NCBI GenBank assembly: GCA_002295635.1
Contig: DBHK01000010.1
Span: 1 to 64,000 of the forward strand
Reading direction: 5' to 3'
Length of the DNA: 64,000 nucleotides
Source of the DNA: UBA830 sp002295635
GTDB taxonomy: Bacteria; Pseudomonadota; Alphaproteobacteria; MPNO01; UBA830
The notes under the pieces were generated by a model. The model was not told the origin of the DNA. It searched no databases and saw nothing but the letters and a program-made list of their open reading frames with translations. Shown piece by piece: positions 17,703 through 25,991 of this stretch; the stretch's first letter is position 1, and each line of letters starts with the position of its first letter. The position numbers and the translations under genes are program-made.

Positions 17703-18512
17703 TTATCCGGAACCTGCCAGTATTACATCCGTGACAAACTTCACGCCCAGATATGCTAGTGTAATTAGCAGATACGCGGCTAGAATATATCGCGCTGCTC
17801 GACGACCTCTAATACCAGTCCTAACATGAACCAACAAAAGCGTAATGATGACGCCGAATGTCATCATTGAAAACGTCGTTTTATAATTTAATTCAATTAA
17901 ACGACCGGACTGAAAATACTCCGCTCCCATACCACTAAGAAGGCCAAGGCCAAGAACCAGCCCACCCGCGGTTAATAAAGTAACCTGAATACGTTCACCA
18001 TCCGCAACAGATGGTAACAACCTCGCAAACCCACCCGGCCGCTTTTGCTTTAGTGCGTTTTCTTGGAGGATTACTGCTAAGCCTGAGATAGCACCAATTG
18101 TCAGCAGACCGTATGTCACAACCGAAATGAGAATATGGTATTGCACCCATGCCGTGGGGGCCTGTTCTGTCATCGCTCTCTCGGGCTGGTGTAGCCAGAG
18201 CGTGGCCAAAAGCGCAATAATAACCATATACGGCAGCACTATCGGTGCCAGCTTCCAGGCGTCTCGCATCATGGCCGAAAGGACCCCGAAAACGGCTAGG
18301 CTAGTGGCGATCGTAACCCAAAGAGCTGATGCGAGCCCGGTACGCCAACCCGGTGCAAACGTCGCCAATACCCAAGTAACAGGTCCGGCAACAGCAACAG
18401 CAAGTAGGCCCCAGAACAAGGCATCACGGGTCGCGTTGCGACGTAACGATATAATCGTTGCGGGTAACAGGGCGAGAAAAGCGGATATTGTTAGTAAAGT
18501 GTGAGAAAGCAT
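17703..18512 (-). CDS. CcsA/YpjD-family inner-membrane protein (cytochrome c assembly family)
   Basis: A 269-residue integral membrane protein with about eight hydrophobic segments. The WVQYHILISVVTYGLLTIG segment, the later LIELNYKTTFSM region and the basic RTGIRGRRAARY loop before the last helix match the YpjD/HemX/CcsA cytochrome c assembly family. Those proteins handle haem or are of unknown role; no other ccm gene lies nearby, so a role in cytochrome c maturation is only a family inference. It is transcribed towards dusB, 72 bases ahead of it, and diverges from ispDF. Confidence 0.75.
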   Translation of the reverse strand: MLSHTLLTISAFLALLPATIISLRRNATRDALFWGLLAVAVAGPVTWVLATFAPGWRTGLASALWVTIATSLAVFGVLSAMMRDAWKLAPIVLPYMVIIALLATLWLHQPERAMTEQAPTAWVQYHILISVVTYGLLTIGAISGLAVILQENALKQKRPGGFARLLPSVADGERIQVTLLTAGGLVLGLGLLSGMGAEYFQSGRLIELNYKTTFSMMTFGVIITLLLVHVRTGIRGRRAARYILAAYLLITLAYLGVKFVTDVILAGSG

Positions 18513-18638
18513 ATATAGATAATAGCATTGGAAGCGATGCTACGTCGTCATCTAACTTAAGCAGACTTTTTTTGGGAATCGGTTGGCGGCGTTCTAGGTT
18601 TCCCGTAACTTGATCCTCTACCCTCCTTAGGAGTTTCG

Positions 18639-19796
18639 ATGGCTCACAGTGCCGCCCTGATACTTGCCGGAGGCTCCGGCAGTCGCCTCGGATCCGACAC
18701 CCCGAAACAGTATCTCCAATTTAACGGAATTTCGATGCTCCGCAGAACCGTAGATGTCTTTGCGAACCATCCCGCGATTGAAACCATTAAAATCGTTATC
18801 CGTGCCGAAGATAGGGATCTTTTAGATGAAGCGATGAGAGATAAGGACATTGCGCCGCCTATTATCGGTGGCACAACTCGCCAAGAGTCAGTAATTAATG
18901 GCCTCGAAGTAATGGCAGTAGACGCGCCAGAATATGTATTGATCCACGATGCTGCAAGGCCATTCGCCAATGTTGCTACTATCGACCGGGTACTCGCCGC
19001 GCTAAAAACATCACCAGCGGCTTTACCAGGAATTCCCGTGACCGATACTTTAAAGCGATGTGTGGGTGACCCGCTGATGGTCAGCGATACCGTTGACCGT
19101 TTGGGGTTATGGCATGCACAAACTCCGCAGGGGTTTCGTTTCGCCGATATTCTTAGTGCTCATCGGGCCTGTAAAGGACTGAAGATGACTGACGATTCCG
19201 CAATCGCCGAGCACGTAGGGTTACCAATCGCATTGGTACAGGGGAATAGCGAAAATTTCAAAATAACCACAGCTGAAGATTTAAGATGGGCGCAGCGCAT
19301 GACTTTGAACACAAGTGGCGATATTCGAGTGGGTAATGGCTTTGATGTTCACGCTCTTGGTCGAGGAAATCATATAGTTCTTTGCGGGGTCAAGATACCT
19401 CATAGCCGAGGTTTAGAGGGTCATTCCGACGCTGACGTAGCTATGCACGCGGTAACAGATGCACTTCTGGGCGCAGTCGCGAAGGGCGATATCGGAAGCC
19501 ACTTTCCGCCTTCGGAACCAGAATGGCAGGGACGGCCGTCCAGTATATTCCTCGAACATGCCGTTATATTGATCACGGAACTAGGCGGAAGCATCGGAAA
19601 CATTGATCTAACGATTATCTGTGAAGCACCGAGGATAGGCCCGCATCGTGCCGAAATGGTTTCTTCCTTAGCCAACATCCTCAAAATCTCTCCAGACAGA
19701 GTTAGCGTGAAAGCCACAACAACGGAAATGTTGGGTTTCACGGGCCGGGGAGAAGGGATAGCAGCCCAAGCCTCAGCCCTTGTCCGCCTCAGATAA
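18639..19796 (+). CDS. ispDF: Bifunctional IspD/IspF (MEP cytidylyltransferase / MEcPP synthase)
   Basis: A 385-residue fusion of two non-consecutive steps of the methylerythritol phosphate isoprenoid pathway. Residues 1-225 are IspD, with the nucleotide-binding ALILAGGSGSRLGSDTPKQ-type start and HDAARPF. Residues about 228-385 are IspF, starting RVGNGFDVHALG with metal ligands Asp and His there and in GHSDADVAMHA. The fusion is common in alphaproteobacteria. A TTAGGAG ribosome-binding site precedes the ATG. It heads a rightward operon with pgpA three bases behind. Another pathway gene, dxr, is also in this window. Confidence 0.97.
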   Translation: MAHSAALILAGGSGSRLGSDTPKQYLQFNGISMLRRTVDVFANHPAIETIKIVIRAEDRDLLDEAMRDKDIAPPIIGGTTRQESVINGLEVMAVDAPEYVLIHDAARPFANVATIDRVLAALKTSPAALPGIPVTDTLKRCVGDPLMVSDTVDRLGLWHAQTPQGFRFADILSAHRACKGLKMTDDSAIAEHVGLPIALVQGNSENFKITTAEDLRWAQRMTLNTSGDIRVGNGFDVHALGRGNHIVLCGVKIPHSRGLEGHSDADVAMHAVTDALLGAVAKGDIGSHFPPSEPEWQGRPSSIFLEHAVILITELGGSIGNIDLTIICEAPRIGPHRAEMVSSLANILKISPDRVSVKATTTEMLGFTGRGEGIAAQASALVRLR

Positions 19797-19799
19797 AAA

Positions 19800-20291
19800 A
19801 TGAAGTTCGGTAAGCTTCCATCGGGATTATCTTTCTGGCACCCAGCGGTTCTGATTTCCACCTTCGGCGGAACCGGCCTATTACCGGTCGCACCTGGGAC
19901 TTGGGGCTCCCTATTCGCATTGCCCTTCGCCTGGCTTATCGCCTCCGAATTCGGCAGTCTGGGTCTTCTGACTGCTTCGGCTGTCGCCCTGCTGGCGGGA
20001 GTTTGGTCTTCCACGTACTATCTGAAATCCACTTCCCTCAAGGACCCCGGAACGATCGTTATCGACGAGACAGCTGGCCAGTTCCTGGTCCTTGCCTTCG
20101 TCCCGCTGAATTTTTGGTGGTACCTTGCCGGTTTTATCTTGTTCCGTATCGCCGACATCCTAAAACCCTGGCCCGCATCGTGGGCGGATCGTTTCCTACC
20201 CGGAGCCTGGGGTATAATGACTGATGATATTTTCGCAGCTCTATACCCAATCGGGATCCTTTACAGCGTAAACAACTATCTATTTGGTTAA
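19800..20291 (+). CDS. pgpA: Phosphatidylglycerophosphatase A
   Basis: A 163-residue inner-membrane phosphatase that removes the phosphate from phosphatidylglycerophosphate. The family signature GTGLLPVAPGTWGSL lies near residue 22, followed by DPGTIVIDETAGQ (about 81-93), the conserved acidic active-site region. Several hydrophobic segments are present. It follows ispDF by three bases and almost abuts pncC. Confidence 0.94.
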   Translation: MKFGKLPSGLSFWHPAVLISTFGGTGLLPVAPGTWGSLFALPFAWLIASEFGSLGLLTASAVALLAGVWSSTYYLKSTSLKDPGTIVIDETAGQFLVLAFVPLNFWWYLAGFILFRIADILKPWPASWADRFLPGAWGIMTDDIFAALYPIGILYSVNNYLFG

Positions 20292-20295
20292 CAAA

Positions 20296-20778
20296 ATGAT
20301 CGATAAAAACGTCCGAACTGCAGCCCAAGTTCTTATAGCGAACTGTCTTGAAGCGGGCCTGATGGTTACAACGGTCGAATCTTGTACCGGCGGACTAGTC
20401 GCCGCTTCTCTGACAGAAATTCCCGGTTCTTCGGCAGTCTTGGACCGTGGGTTTGTCACTTACACGAACGAGGCTAAGAATGAACTGGTTGATGTCCCGA
20501 TGAAACTCTTTTCGAAGGTGGGAGCGGTCAGCGAAGAAGTCGCTCGCGCAATGGCAGTTGGGGGCATAGAAAATTCCCGAGCAGATATTTCGGTAGGTAT
20601 AACGGGCGTAGCCGGGCCGGGCCAAAGCGAGAATAAATTGGCAGGTCTGGTGCATATTTGTGCGGCTAGGAAAAATACGGAAGTCCTGCACGAATGCTGC
20701 ATGTTCGTTGGTGATCGAGCTGCAGTGCGAAAGGCTTCGGTTCTGAAGGCGTTCGAACTTATCAGCCGTCTGCTATGA
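20296..20778 (+). CDS. pncC: Nicotinamide-nucleotide amidohydrolase PncC (CinA C-terminal domain)
   Basis: A 160-residue stand-alone CinA C-domain that deamidates nicotinamide mononucleotide in pyridine nucleotide salvage. Signature motifs are VESCTGGLVAASLTEIPGSS, GFVTYTNEAK and VGITGVAGPG. I chose the ATG at 20296 over a TTG twelve bases earlier that would overlap pgpA. The last four bases (ATGA) overlap the next gene. The N-terminal CinA domain is absent, as is usual for this subfamily. Confidence 0.92.
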   Translation: MIDKNVRTAAQVLIANCLEAGLMVTTVESCTGGLVAASLTEIPGSSAVLDRGFVTYTNEAKNELVDVPMKLFSKVGAVSEEVARAMAVGGIENSRADISVGITGVAGPGQSENKLAGLVHICAARKNTEVLHECCMFVGDRAAVRKASVLKAFELISRLL

Positions 20779-21575
20779 GCCTCAGACCAAGGGTTGCTGG
20801 GGTCGACTTTTCCGGCGCCCGCGACGCGGGCCATCATATCTGGGTAGCCGAAGGGACGCCAACCGTTGAAGGCCTACAAATCGACACTCTTTCTCGGGCC
20901 GCCGACCTACCTCTCGGCGGCGTAGGTTTTACCGAGGCTATTACGGGGCTGCGCAATCATCTCGAAGGCATGACAGATACTATCATTGGTCTTGATTTTC
21001 CATTCAGCATTCCCGCAGTACTGATAGAACAAGTAACTTGGCCGGCTTTTATCCGGGATTTTTCTAGTCGCTTTGAAACAGCCGAAAATTTTAGAGACCA
21101 TTGCCGATTGAAAACGGGCGGCAAGGAATTGAAACGCCTTTCAGACGTTGAGGCTAGGGTTCCCTGGTGTGCATACAACCTAAGAATTTACCGCCAAACG
21201 TGGGCAGGTATCCGACATGTGCTCTCTCCTCTGGTCGCTGATAAATGCGTACGGGTTGTTCCCATTCAAACACCGAAATATGGACTACCGATCATAGCGG
21301 AGGTTTGTCCCGCCTCCCTTCTCAAAAGTGAAGGCTTGTACGTTCGTTACAAGGGCCGCGGACTGGAGCTGCGAAAAGCACGGTCAATGATCCTGTCGAA
21401 AATGACGCAACGTGAACTACTATTACCAATTACTGGTGCAATAAGAAAATCTATGGTGGAAGATATCGGTGGGGATGCATTGGACGCGGCATTGGCCGCG
21501 GTTTGTGCTTCGGGTATCGTAGATATTTCGCCACGATCAGCCGCAGACCGGCTCGAATGCCGGGGCTATTTTTAG
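20775..21575 (+). CDS. DUF429 domain protein (predicted RNase H-fold nuclease)
   Basis: A 266-residue protein of the DUF429 family. The acidic residues expected of an RNase H-like active site are in VAGVDFSGARD (Asp11), IIGLDFPF and DIGGDALDAALAA near the C-terminus. The family is predicted, not proven, to be a nuclease. It is translationally coupled to pncC through an ATGA overlap and is the last gene of the ispDF operon. Confidence 0.78.
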   Translation: MSLRPRVAGVDFSGARDAGHHIWVAEGTPTVEGLQIDTLSRAADLPLGGVGFTEAITGLRNHLEGMTDTIIGLDFPFSIPAVLIEQVTWPAFIRDFSSRFETAENFRDHCRLKTGGKELKRLSDVEARVPWCAYNLRIYRQTWAGIRHVLSPLVADKCVRVVPIQTPKYGLPIIAEVCPASLLKSEGLYVRYKGRGLELRKARSMILSKMTQRELLLPITGAIRKSMVEDIGGDALDAALAAVCASGIVDISPRSAADRLECRGYF

Positions 21576-21631
21576 TTGTTTGGTCATTAAACTCAACTCT
21601 CCTCTCGAATGTCCGCTAGACCAATACTAAA

Positions 21632-22060
21632 TCAGCCGTACCTATTGTTAGCTTGGGTTTCGAATGCACGTACCATACGTCGAACGGCTTCGTAAAATAA
21701 TGGTTCCATAATCTTGCGCAGCAATCGGGAGCGGAATTCAAAATCAATAAAGAAATCTATCTCGCAACCACCTTCCTTGTCTTTAAATAGCCATCGATTT
21801 TCTAGGTATTCAAATGGACCATCGAGGTATTCTACGTCGATACGCTCTTTGGGCGTAAGCGTCACTTTGGACTTAAATTTCTCCCTAAGCATCTTGAACC
21901 CCACGATCATATCGGCCTCGATCAGGCAATCCCTCCTATGAGTGATGCGCAATCCCAAGCACCAAGGCAAAAAGTTAGGATAGTCTTCAACATCTGAGAC
22001 AAGTTCGTAGAGTTGGTCAGGCGTGTGTGGCAGAAACTGCTTTTCACTGTGGGTCGGCAT
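21632..22060 (-). CDS. RatA/COQ10-like START-domain protein
   Basis: A 142-residue SRPBCC (START-like) protein. It begins with the family pattern HTPDQLYELVSDVEDYPNFLPWC and ends LFYEAVRRMVRAFETQA. Two names exist for the family: COQ10, a ubiquinone-binding chaperone needed for respiration, and RatA, reported to block ribosome subunit joining. The position behind lipA, a respiratory cofactor gene, favours a COQ10-type role, but this is inference. It lies 7 bases after lipA. Confidence 0.88.
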   Translation of the reverse strand: MPTHSEKQFLPHTPDQLYELVSDVEDYPNFLPWCLGLRITHRRDCLIEADMIVGFKMLREKFKSKVTLTPKERIDVEYLDGPFEYLENRWLFKDKEGGCEIDFFIDFEFRSRLLRKIMEPLFYEAVRRMVRAFETQANNRYG

Positions 22061-22067
22061 GGGGACG

Positions 22068-23021
22068 CTAGCTTACGGCCGCCAGTTTTACCTCCCGCGC
22101 CTCCCGCATTTGAGCGAAGTCACTGTCGGCATGATAGGATGATCGCGTCAAAGGCGAAGAAGAGACCATCAGGAACCCCTTGCCATAGGCGGCATTTTTA
22201 TATGAATCAAATTCGTCAGGCGTTACGAAGCGGTCAATGCCATGATGCTTCACCGTTGGCTGCAGGTATTGGCCGATCGTCAGGAAGTCTACATCTGCGG
22301 CCCTCAAGTCGTCCATTACCTGCAAAATCTCCTCCTTGCCCTCCCCGAGGCCTGCCATTAGGCCGGACTTGGTGAAGATAGTCGGGTCCATCTGCTTCAC
22401 CTTGTGCAAAAGATTAAGAGATCGGAAATATCGAGCACCAGGACGGACCGAAGTATAAAGTCGCGGAACGGTCTCAAGGTTGTGATTAAATACGTCCGGG
22501 CGAGCTTCTGCCACGATCTCGACCGCACCTTTTTTATTTTTAAAATCGGGTGTCAGAATTTCGATAGTGGTCTGAGGGGAGTTTTCTCGGATACGGCGAA
22601 TAACCATAGCGAAATGCGCGGCCCCACCATCGTTAAGGTCGTCGCGATCTACAGAAGTTATCACCACGTGCGAGAGGGCCAGCTCCGCCACTGCGACGGC
22701 CACGTGTTCTGGCTCTAACCTCTCAAGAGGGCTTGGTATTCCCGTCGCAATGTTGCAAAAAGCGCAGGCTCGAGTGCAAACATCGCCCATAATCATTATT
22801 GTAGCATGTTTCTGAGCCCAACATTCACCGATATTGGGACATGCCGCCTCTTCACATACGGTGTTCAGCTTCAGCTTCCGCATAAGGTCGTGGGTTTCCT
22901 GATAAACCGGCGACGTCGGAGCCTTTACCCTTATCCACGGTGGCTTGCGCTGGATTGGGTTATCGGGCCGATGAACCTTCTCCGGGTGACGTACTCGCTC
23001 AGATTTGGCAAATTTTCCCAT
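22068..23021 (-). CDS. lipA: Lipoyl synthase
   Basis: A 317-residue radical-SAM enzyme that inserts two sulphurs into protein-bound octanoyl groups. The auxiliary-cluster cysteines are Cys56, Cys61 and Cys67 (CEEAACPNIGEC). The radical-SAM cluster is Cys82, Cys86 and Cys89 (CTRACAFC). The C-terminal serine ligand region is LTRSSYHAD. It directly follows lpdA in the pyruvate dehydrogenase cluster, so the enzyme that activates the lipoyl domains is made with its targets. Confidence 0.98.
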   Translation of the reverse strand: MGKFAKSERVRHPEKVHRPDNPIQRKPPWIRVKAPTSPVYQETHDLMRKLKLNTVCEEAACPNIGECWAQKHATIMIMGDVCTRACAFCNIATGIPSPLERLEPEHVAVAVAELALSHVVITSVDRDDLNDGGAAHFAMVIRRIRENSPQTTIEILTPDFKNKKGAVEIVAEARPDVFNHNLETVPRLYTSVRPGARYFRSLNLLHKVKQMDPTIFTKSGLMAGLGEGKEEILQVMDDLRAADVDFLTIGQYLQPTVKHHGIDRFVTPDEFDSYKNAAYGKGFLMVSSSPLTRSSYHADSDFAQMREAREVKLAAVS

Positions 23022-23024
23022 ATA

Positions 23025-24425
23025 TCAGAAGTGAACCGCGCGGCCGTATGCGTCAAGTACCGATTCATGCATCATTTCAGATAGAGTTGGGTGCGGGAAT
23101 ACCGCCCCCATCAACTCCGATTCAGTAGCTTCGAGCGTCTTTCCAACCATGTAACCTTGAATAAGCTCCGTTACCTCGGCACCTATCATATGCGCGCCAA
23201 GAAGTTCGCCGGTTTTCCCATCGAACACCGTTTTAACTAAGCCTTCGCTGTCACCCATGGCTATTGCCTTGCCGTTACCAATGAACGGGAACCGGCCAAT
23301 CCTTACTTCATACCCAGCTGTCTTAGCAGCGGTCTCAGTCATGCCAACGCTGGCTACTTGTGGCCGAGAATAGGTGCAGCCAGGGATCAGTGATGTATTC
23401 AAAGGATGGGTATCCTCGCCCGCGATATGCTCAACACAGATTATACCCTCGTGGCTTGCCTTGTGGGCGAGCCAGGGTGGTCCTGTTAGGTCTCCGATGG
23501 CGTAGACGCCCGGCTCACTGGTTTCCATCCATTCGTTAATTACCACATGGCCATTATCGATTTGAATATCGGTTTTTTCGAGTCCAATATCCTCGACGTT
23601 ACCGGTAATACCTACTGCTACAATTACCCGGTCGACGGTTATTTCTTCAAACTTTCTCCCACCCACCTCGATTGTCGCTATGACGTTGTCCGCACCGGGC
23701 ACTAGTTCCTTGACCTTGGCGCTAGTGTGGATGGTCATCCCCTGTTTCTCAAACACCTTCTGCGCCATCGCCGAGATTTCTTCATCCTCCAGTGGCAGTA
23801 TCCGGTCCATCAATTCAACAACGTATACATTAGCGCCAAGGTCGGAATAAAAGCTAGCAAACTCGATCCCGATTGCGCCCGAGCCGATTACCAGAAGCGA
23901 GTCCGGCATTATCTCCGGCACCATTGCTTCTTTGTAAGTCCAAATGAGCCTACCGTCCGGTTCAAACCCGGGCAAAGCGCGTGCCCTAGCGCCAGTTGCG
24001 AGAATAATATGATCGGCGGTCAACTCGGTTGAACTACCATCCAGATCGTTGACCGTTAGAGTTCCAGCGCCTGACAAGGCGCCAGCACCCATAATCACAT
24101 CAACTTTGTTTTTTTTCAGCAAATGCCCGATGCCTTGGTTAAGTTTTTTCGCGACGCCGCGAGAACGCTTTACAATCTTTTGCACGTCAAAAGAGACACC
24201 CTTCACCGAAAGTCCAAATTCCCCGGCATGGTCGATGAGGTGTTTAATCTCGGAGGCTCGCAGCAAGGCCTTGGTGGGGATACAGCCCCAATTTAAGCAA
24301 ATTCCGCCCAGATGCTCACGCTCGACGACCGCTACCTTCAAGCCAAGCTGCGCCGCTCGGATAGCCGCCACGTAACCGCCGGGGCCACTGCCAACAACGA
24401 TCAAATCGTATTGCTTGTCCGCCAC
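23025..24425 (-). CDS. lpdA: Dihydrolipoyl dehydrogenase (E3)
   Basis: A 466-residue FAD flavoprotein that reoxidises lipoyl groups in the pyruvate dehydrogenase complex. FAD-binding GSGPGG lies at 12-17, the redox disulphide is Cys43-Cys48 (CLNWGC), NAD-binding GSGAIGIEF follows, and the C-terminal active-site dyad is in HPTLSE. I chose a GTG start at 24425, with AAAGGA at proper spacing, because an in-frame ATG 42 bases upstream adds a 14-residue extension foreign to the family. Confidence 0.96.
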   Translation of the reverse strand: MADKQYDLIVVGSGPGGYVAAIRAAQLGLKVAVVEREHLGGICLNWGCIPTKALLRASEIKHLIDHAGEFGLSVKGVSFDVQKIVKRSRGVAKKLNQGIGHLLKKNKVDVIMGAGALSGAGTLTVNDLDGSSTELTADHIILATGARARALPGFEPDGRLIWTYKEAMVPEIMPDSLLVIGSGAIGIEFASFYSDLGANVYVVELMDRILPLEDEEISAMAQKVFEKQGMTIHTSAKVKELVPGADNVIATIEVGGRKFEEITVDRVIVAVGITGNVEDIGLEKTDIQIDNGHVVINEWMETSEPGVYAIGDLTGPPWLAHKASHEGIICVEHIAGEDTHPLNTSLIPGCTYSRPQVASVGMTETAAKTAGYEVRIGRFPFIGNGKAIAMGDSEGLVKTVFDGKTGELLGAHMIGAEVTELIQGYMVGKTLEATESELMGAVFPHPTLSEMMHESVLDAYGRAVHF

Positions 24426-24524
24426 AGCATATCCTTTCTCACCCCATCGGGGGAATTTTACAATCACGTTTCATTACTAAGCGTTTTCCTCAACGAGGCG
24501 CAACTTCCAGACGCCATTAGGATT

Positions 24525-25973
24525 CTACAGAAGCATCAAAGCAGGGTTTTCTAACCGACGTTTAATCGCTGCCAGTAGCTCCGCTCCGATAGCGCCGTCC
24601 ACCACCCTATGATCAACCGAAAGTGTGCAACTCATGACCGTCGCTGGCACGATCTCTCCATTTCTCACGATCGGGCGTTGTTCCCCCGACCCCACCGCGA
24701 GAATTGAGGCCTGCGGCGTATTGATCACTGCGTCGAATTGCTTGACGCCAAACATTCCAAGGTTCGAGATTGAAAATGATCCGCCCTCATATTCCTCCGG
24801 CAACAGCTTCCCTTCACGAGCCCGGGACGCGAGATCCTTCATGTCGGCTGAAATTTTCTTAATTCCCTTATTCTCCGCTGCGCGCACGATAGGTGTTATC
24901 AATCCACCCGGGATAGCGACGGCGACCGAGATGTTAGCAGCGTGAAACTGCCGCATTTCTCCCTCACCTTCATAAGCAACATTGGCAGCTGGCACCTCCA
25001 TTAATGCCAAAGCGCACGCTCGGATAACGAAATCGTTAACGGAAATATTTACATCGCTCTGTGCGTCATTTAACGATTTTCGGGTTTTGAGAAGCTCATC
25101 AATTTGGCAGTCCATCGTAAGATAGAAATGTGGCACCTCTGATTTAGACTCTATCATTCGCCGGGCAATAGCCTTCCGCATTGTAGTCAGTTTAATTATC
25201 TCTGACTTGCCTTCGGAAGATTCGGTTGTTCCCTCGATAAATGAGGTTTTCGGGGCGGCTAAAGGTTGTTTAATATTTTCAACAGCTTCGATATCGGATT
25301 TTACAATCCGCCCGCTTGGTCCTGTGCCAGAAATTTTCTCCAGATCGACATTTAAATCATTGGCCATACGCTTCGCGAGAGGGCTGACGAAGATGCGATC
25401 AACTTCCACGGGAATATTGGATCGATCTCCCTCCATGGAGATAGCACCCTGATTACGACCCAGCTTTCCACTGTCGAATAGCGCCCCCTCAACATCAGCT
25501 TTTAGTATTTTGCCCTGGGCACCAGATCCGGCAATCGAGCCGAGATCAAGACCTGTCTGCTCAGCTATGCGCTTTGCGAGCGGGCTCACCCGAACATCAG
25601 CACTCTGCAGGGAAGTTGCAGAAGGAGATGTGCTTGAAGATACTTCGTATTCCCGACTAGCGGGATCTGATCCAGATTGCTTCTCGGTATCGTCTCCGGC
25701 GGCTTCGACATCAACGGTCGAAGTGTCCTCGCCATCTTCCAGCAACAAGGCGATAGTTGCATTCACCTCCACCCCTTCAGCACCCTCCGGCACCAGGATC
25801 CTGCCAACAACACCCTCATCGATGGACTCAACTTCCATGGTAGCTTTGTCAGTTTCTATCTCTGCAATGACATCTCCGGGGTTTACTTCATCACCCACCT
25901 CCACGCACCACTTGGCGAGGTTACCTTCGGTCATCGTAGGCGACAGAGCCGGCATTAGAATCTTAATCGTCAT
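24525..25973 (-). CDS. pdhC: Pyruvate dehydrogenase E2, dihydrolipoamide acetyltransferase, with two subunit-binding domains
   Basis: A 482-residue E2 core subunit. It has one N-terminal lipoyl domain (1-80, lipoyl-lysine Lys43 in ETDKATMEVE) and an acidic/Ser linker. Two similar peripheral subunit-binding domains follow, about 127-165 and 194-232, each beginning VSPLAKR. The catalytic domain spans about 255-482, with the active-site DHRVVDG (His455). The usual E2 has one binding domain; the second copy is unusual. E2 forms the complex core that carries E1 and E3. It follows pdhB by 18 bases. Confidence 0.96.
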   Translation of the reverse strand: MTIKILMPALSPTMTEGNLAKWCVEVGDEVNPGDVIAEIETDKATMEVESIDEGVVGRILVPEGAEGVEVNATIALLLEDGEDTSTVDVEAAGDDTEKQSGSDPASREYEVSSSTSPSATSLQSADVRVSPLAKRIAEQTGLDLGSIAGSGAQGKILKADVEGALFDSGKLGRNQGAISMEGDRSNIPVEVDRIFVSPLAKRMANDLNVDLEKISGTGPSGRIVKSDIEAVENIKQPLAAPKTSFIEGTTESSEGKSEIIKLTTMRKAIARRMIESKSEVPHFYLTMDCQIDELLKTRKSLNDAQSDVNISVNDFVIRACALALMEVPAANVAYEGEGEMRQFHAANISVAVAIPGGLITPIVRAAENKGIKKISADMKDLASRAREGKLLPEEYEGGSFSISNLGMFGVKQFDAVINTPQASILAVGSGEQRPIVRNGEIVPATVMSCTLSVDHRVVDGAIGAELLAAIKRRLENPALMLL

Positions 25974-25991
25974 ATTCGGCTACCTACCAGT

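Noticed and set aside
19421..20014. Leftward 197-codon frame
   Set aside because: Shadow of ispDF and pgpA, both of which carry clear signature motifs.
21576..21631. Bidirectional terminator between DUF429 and the RatA/COQ10-like gene
   Set aside because: Only an imperfect AGTTG/CAACT stem with a bulge and no T run on either strand.
21632..22060. Type II toxin-antitoxin module (RatA toxin)
   Set aside because: No antitoxin gene is adjacent, and the lipA neighbourhood fits a COQ10-type housekeeping role.
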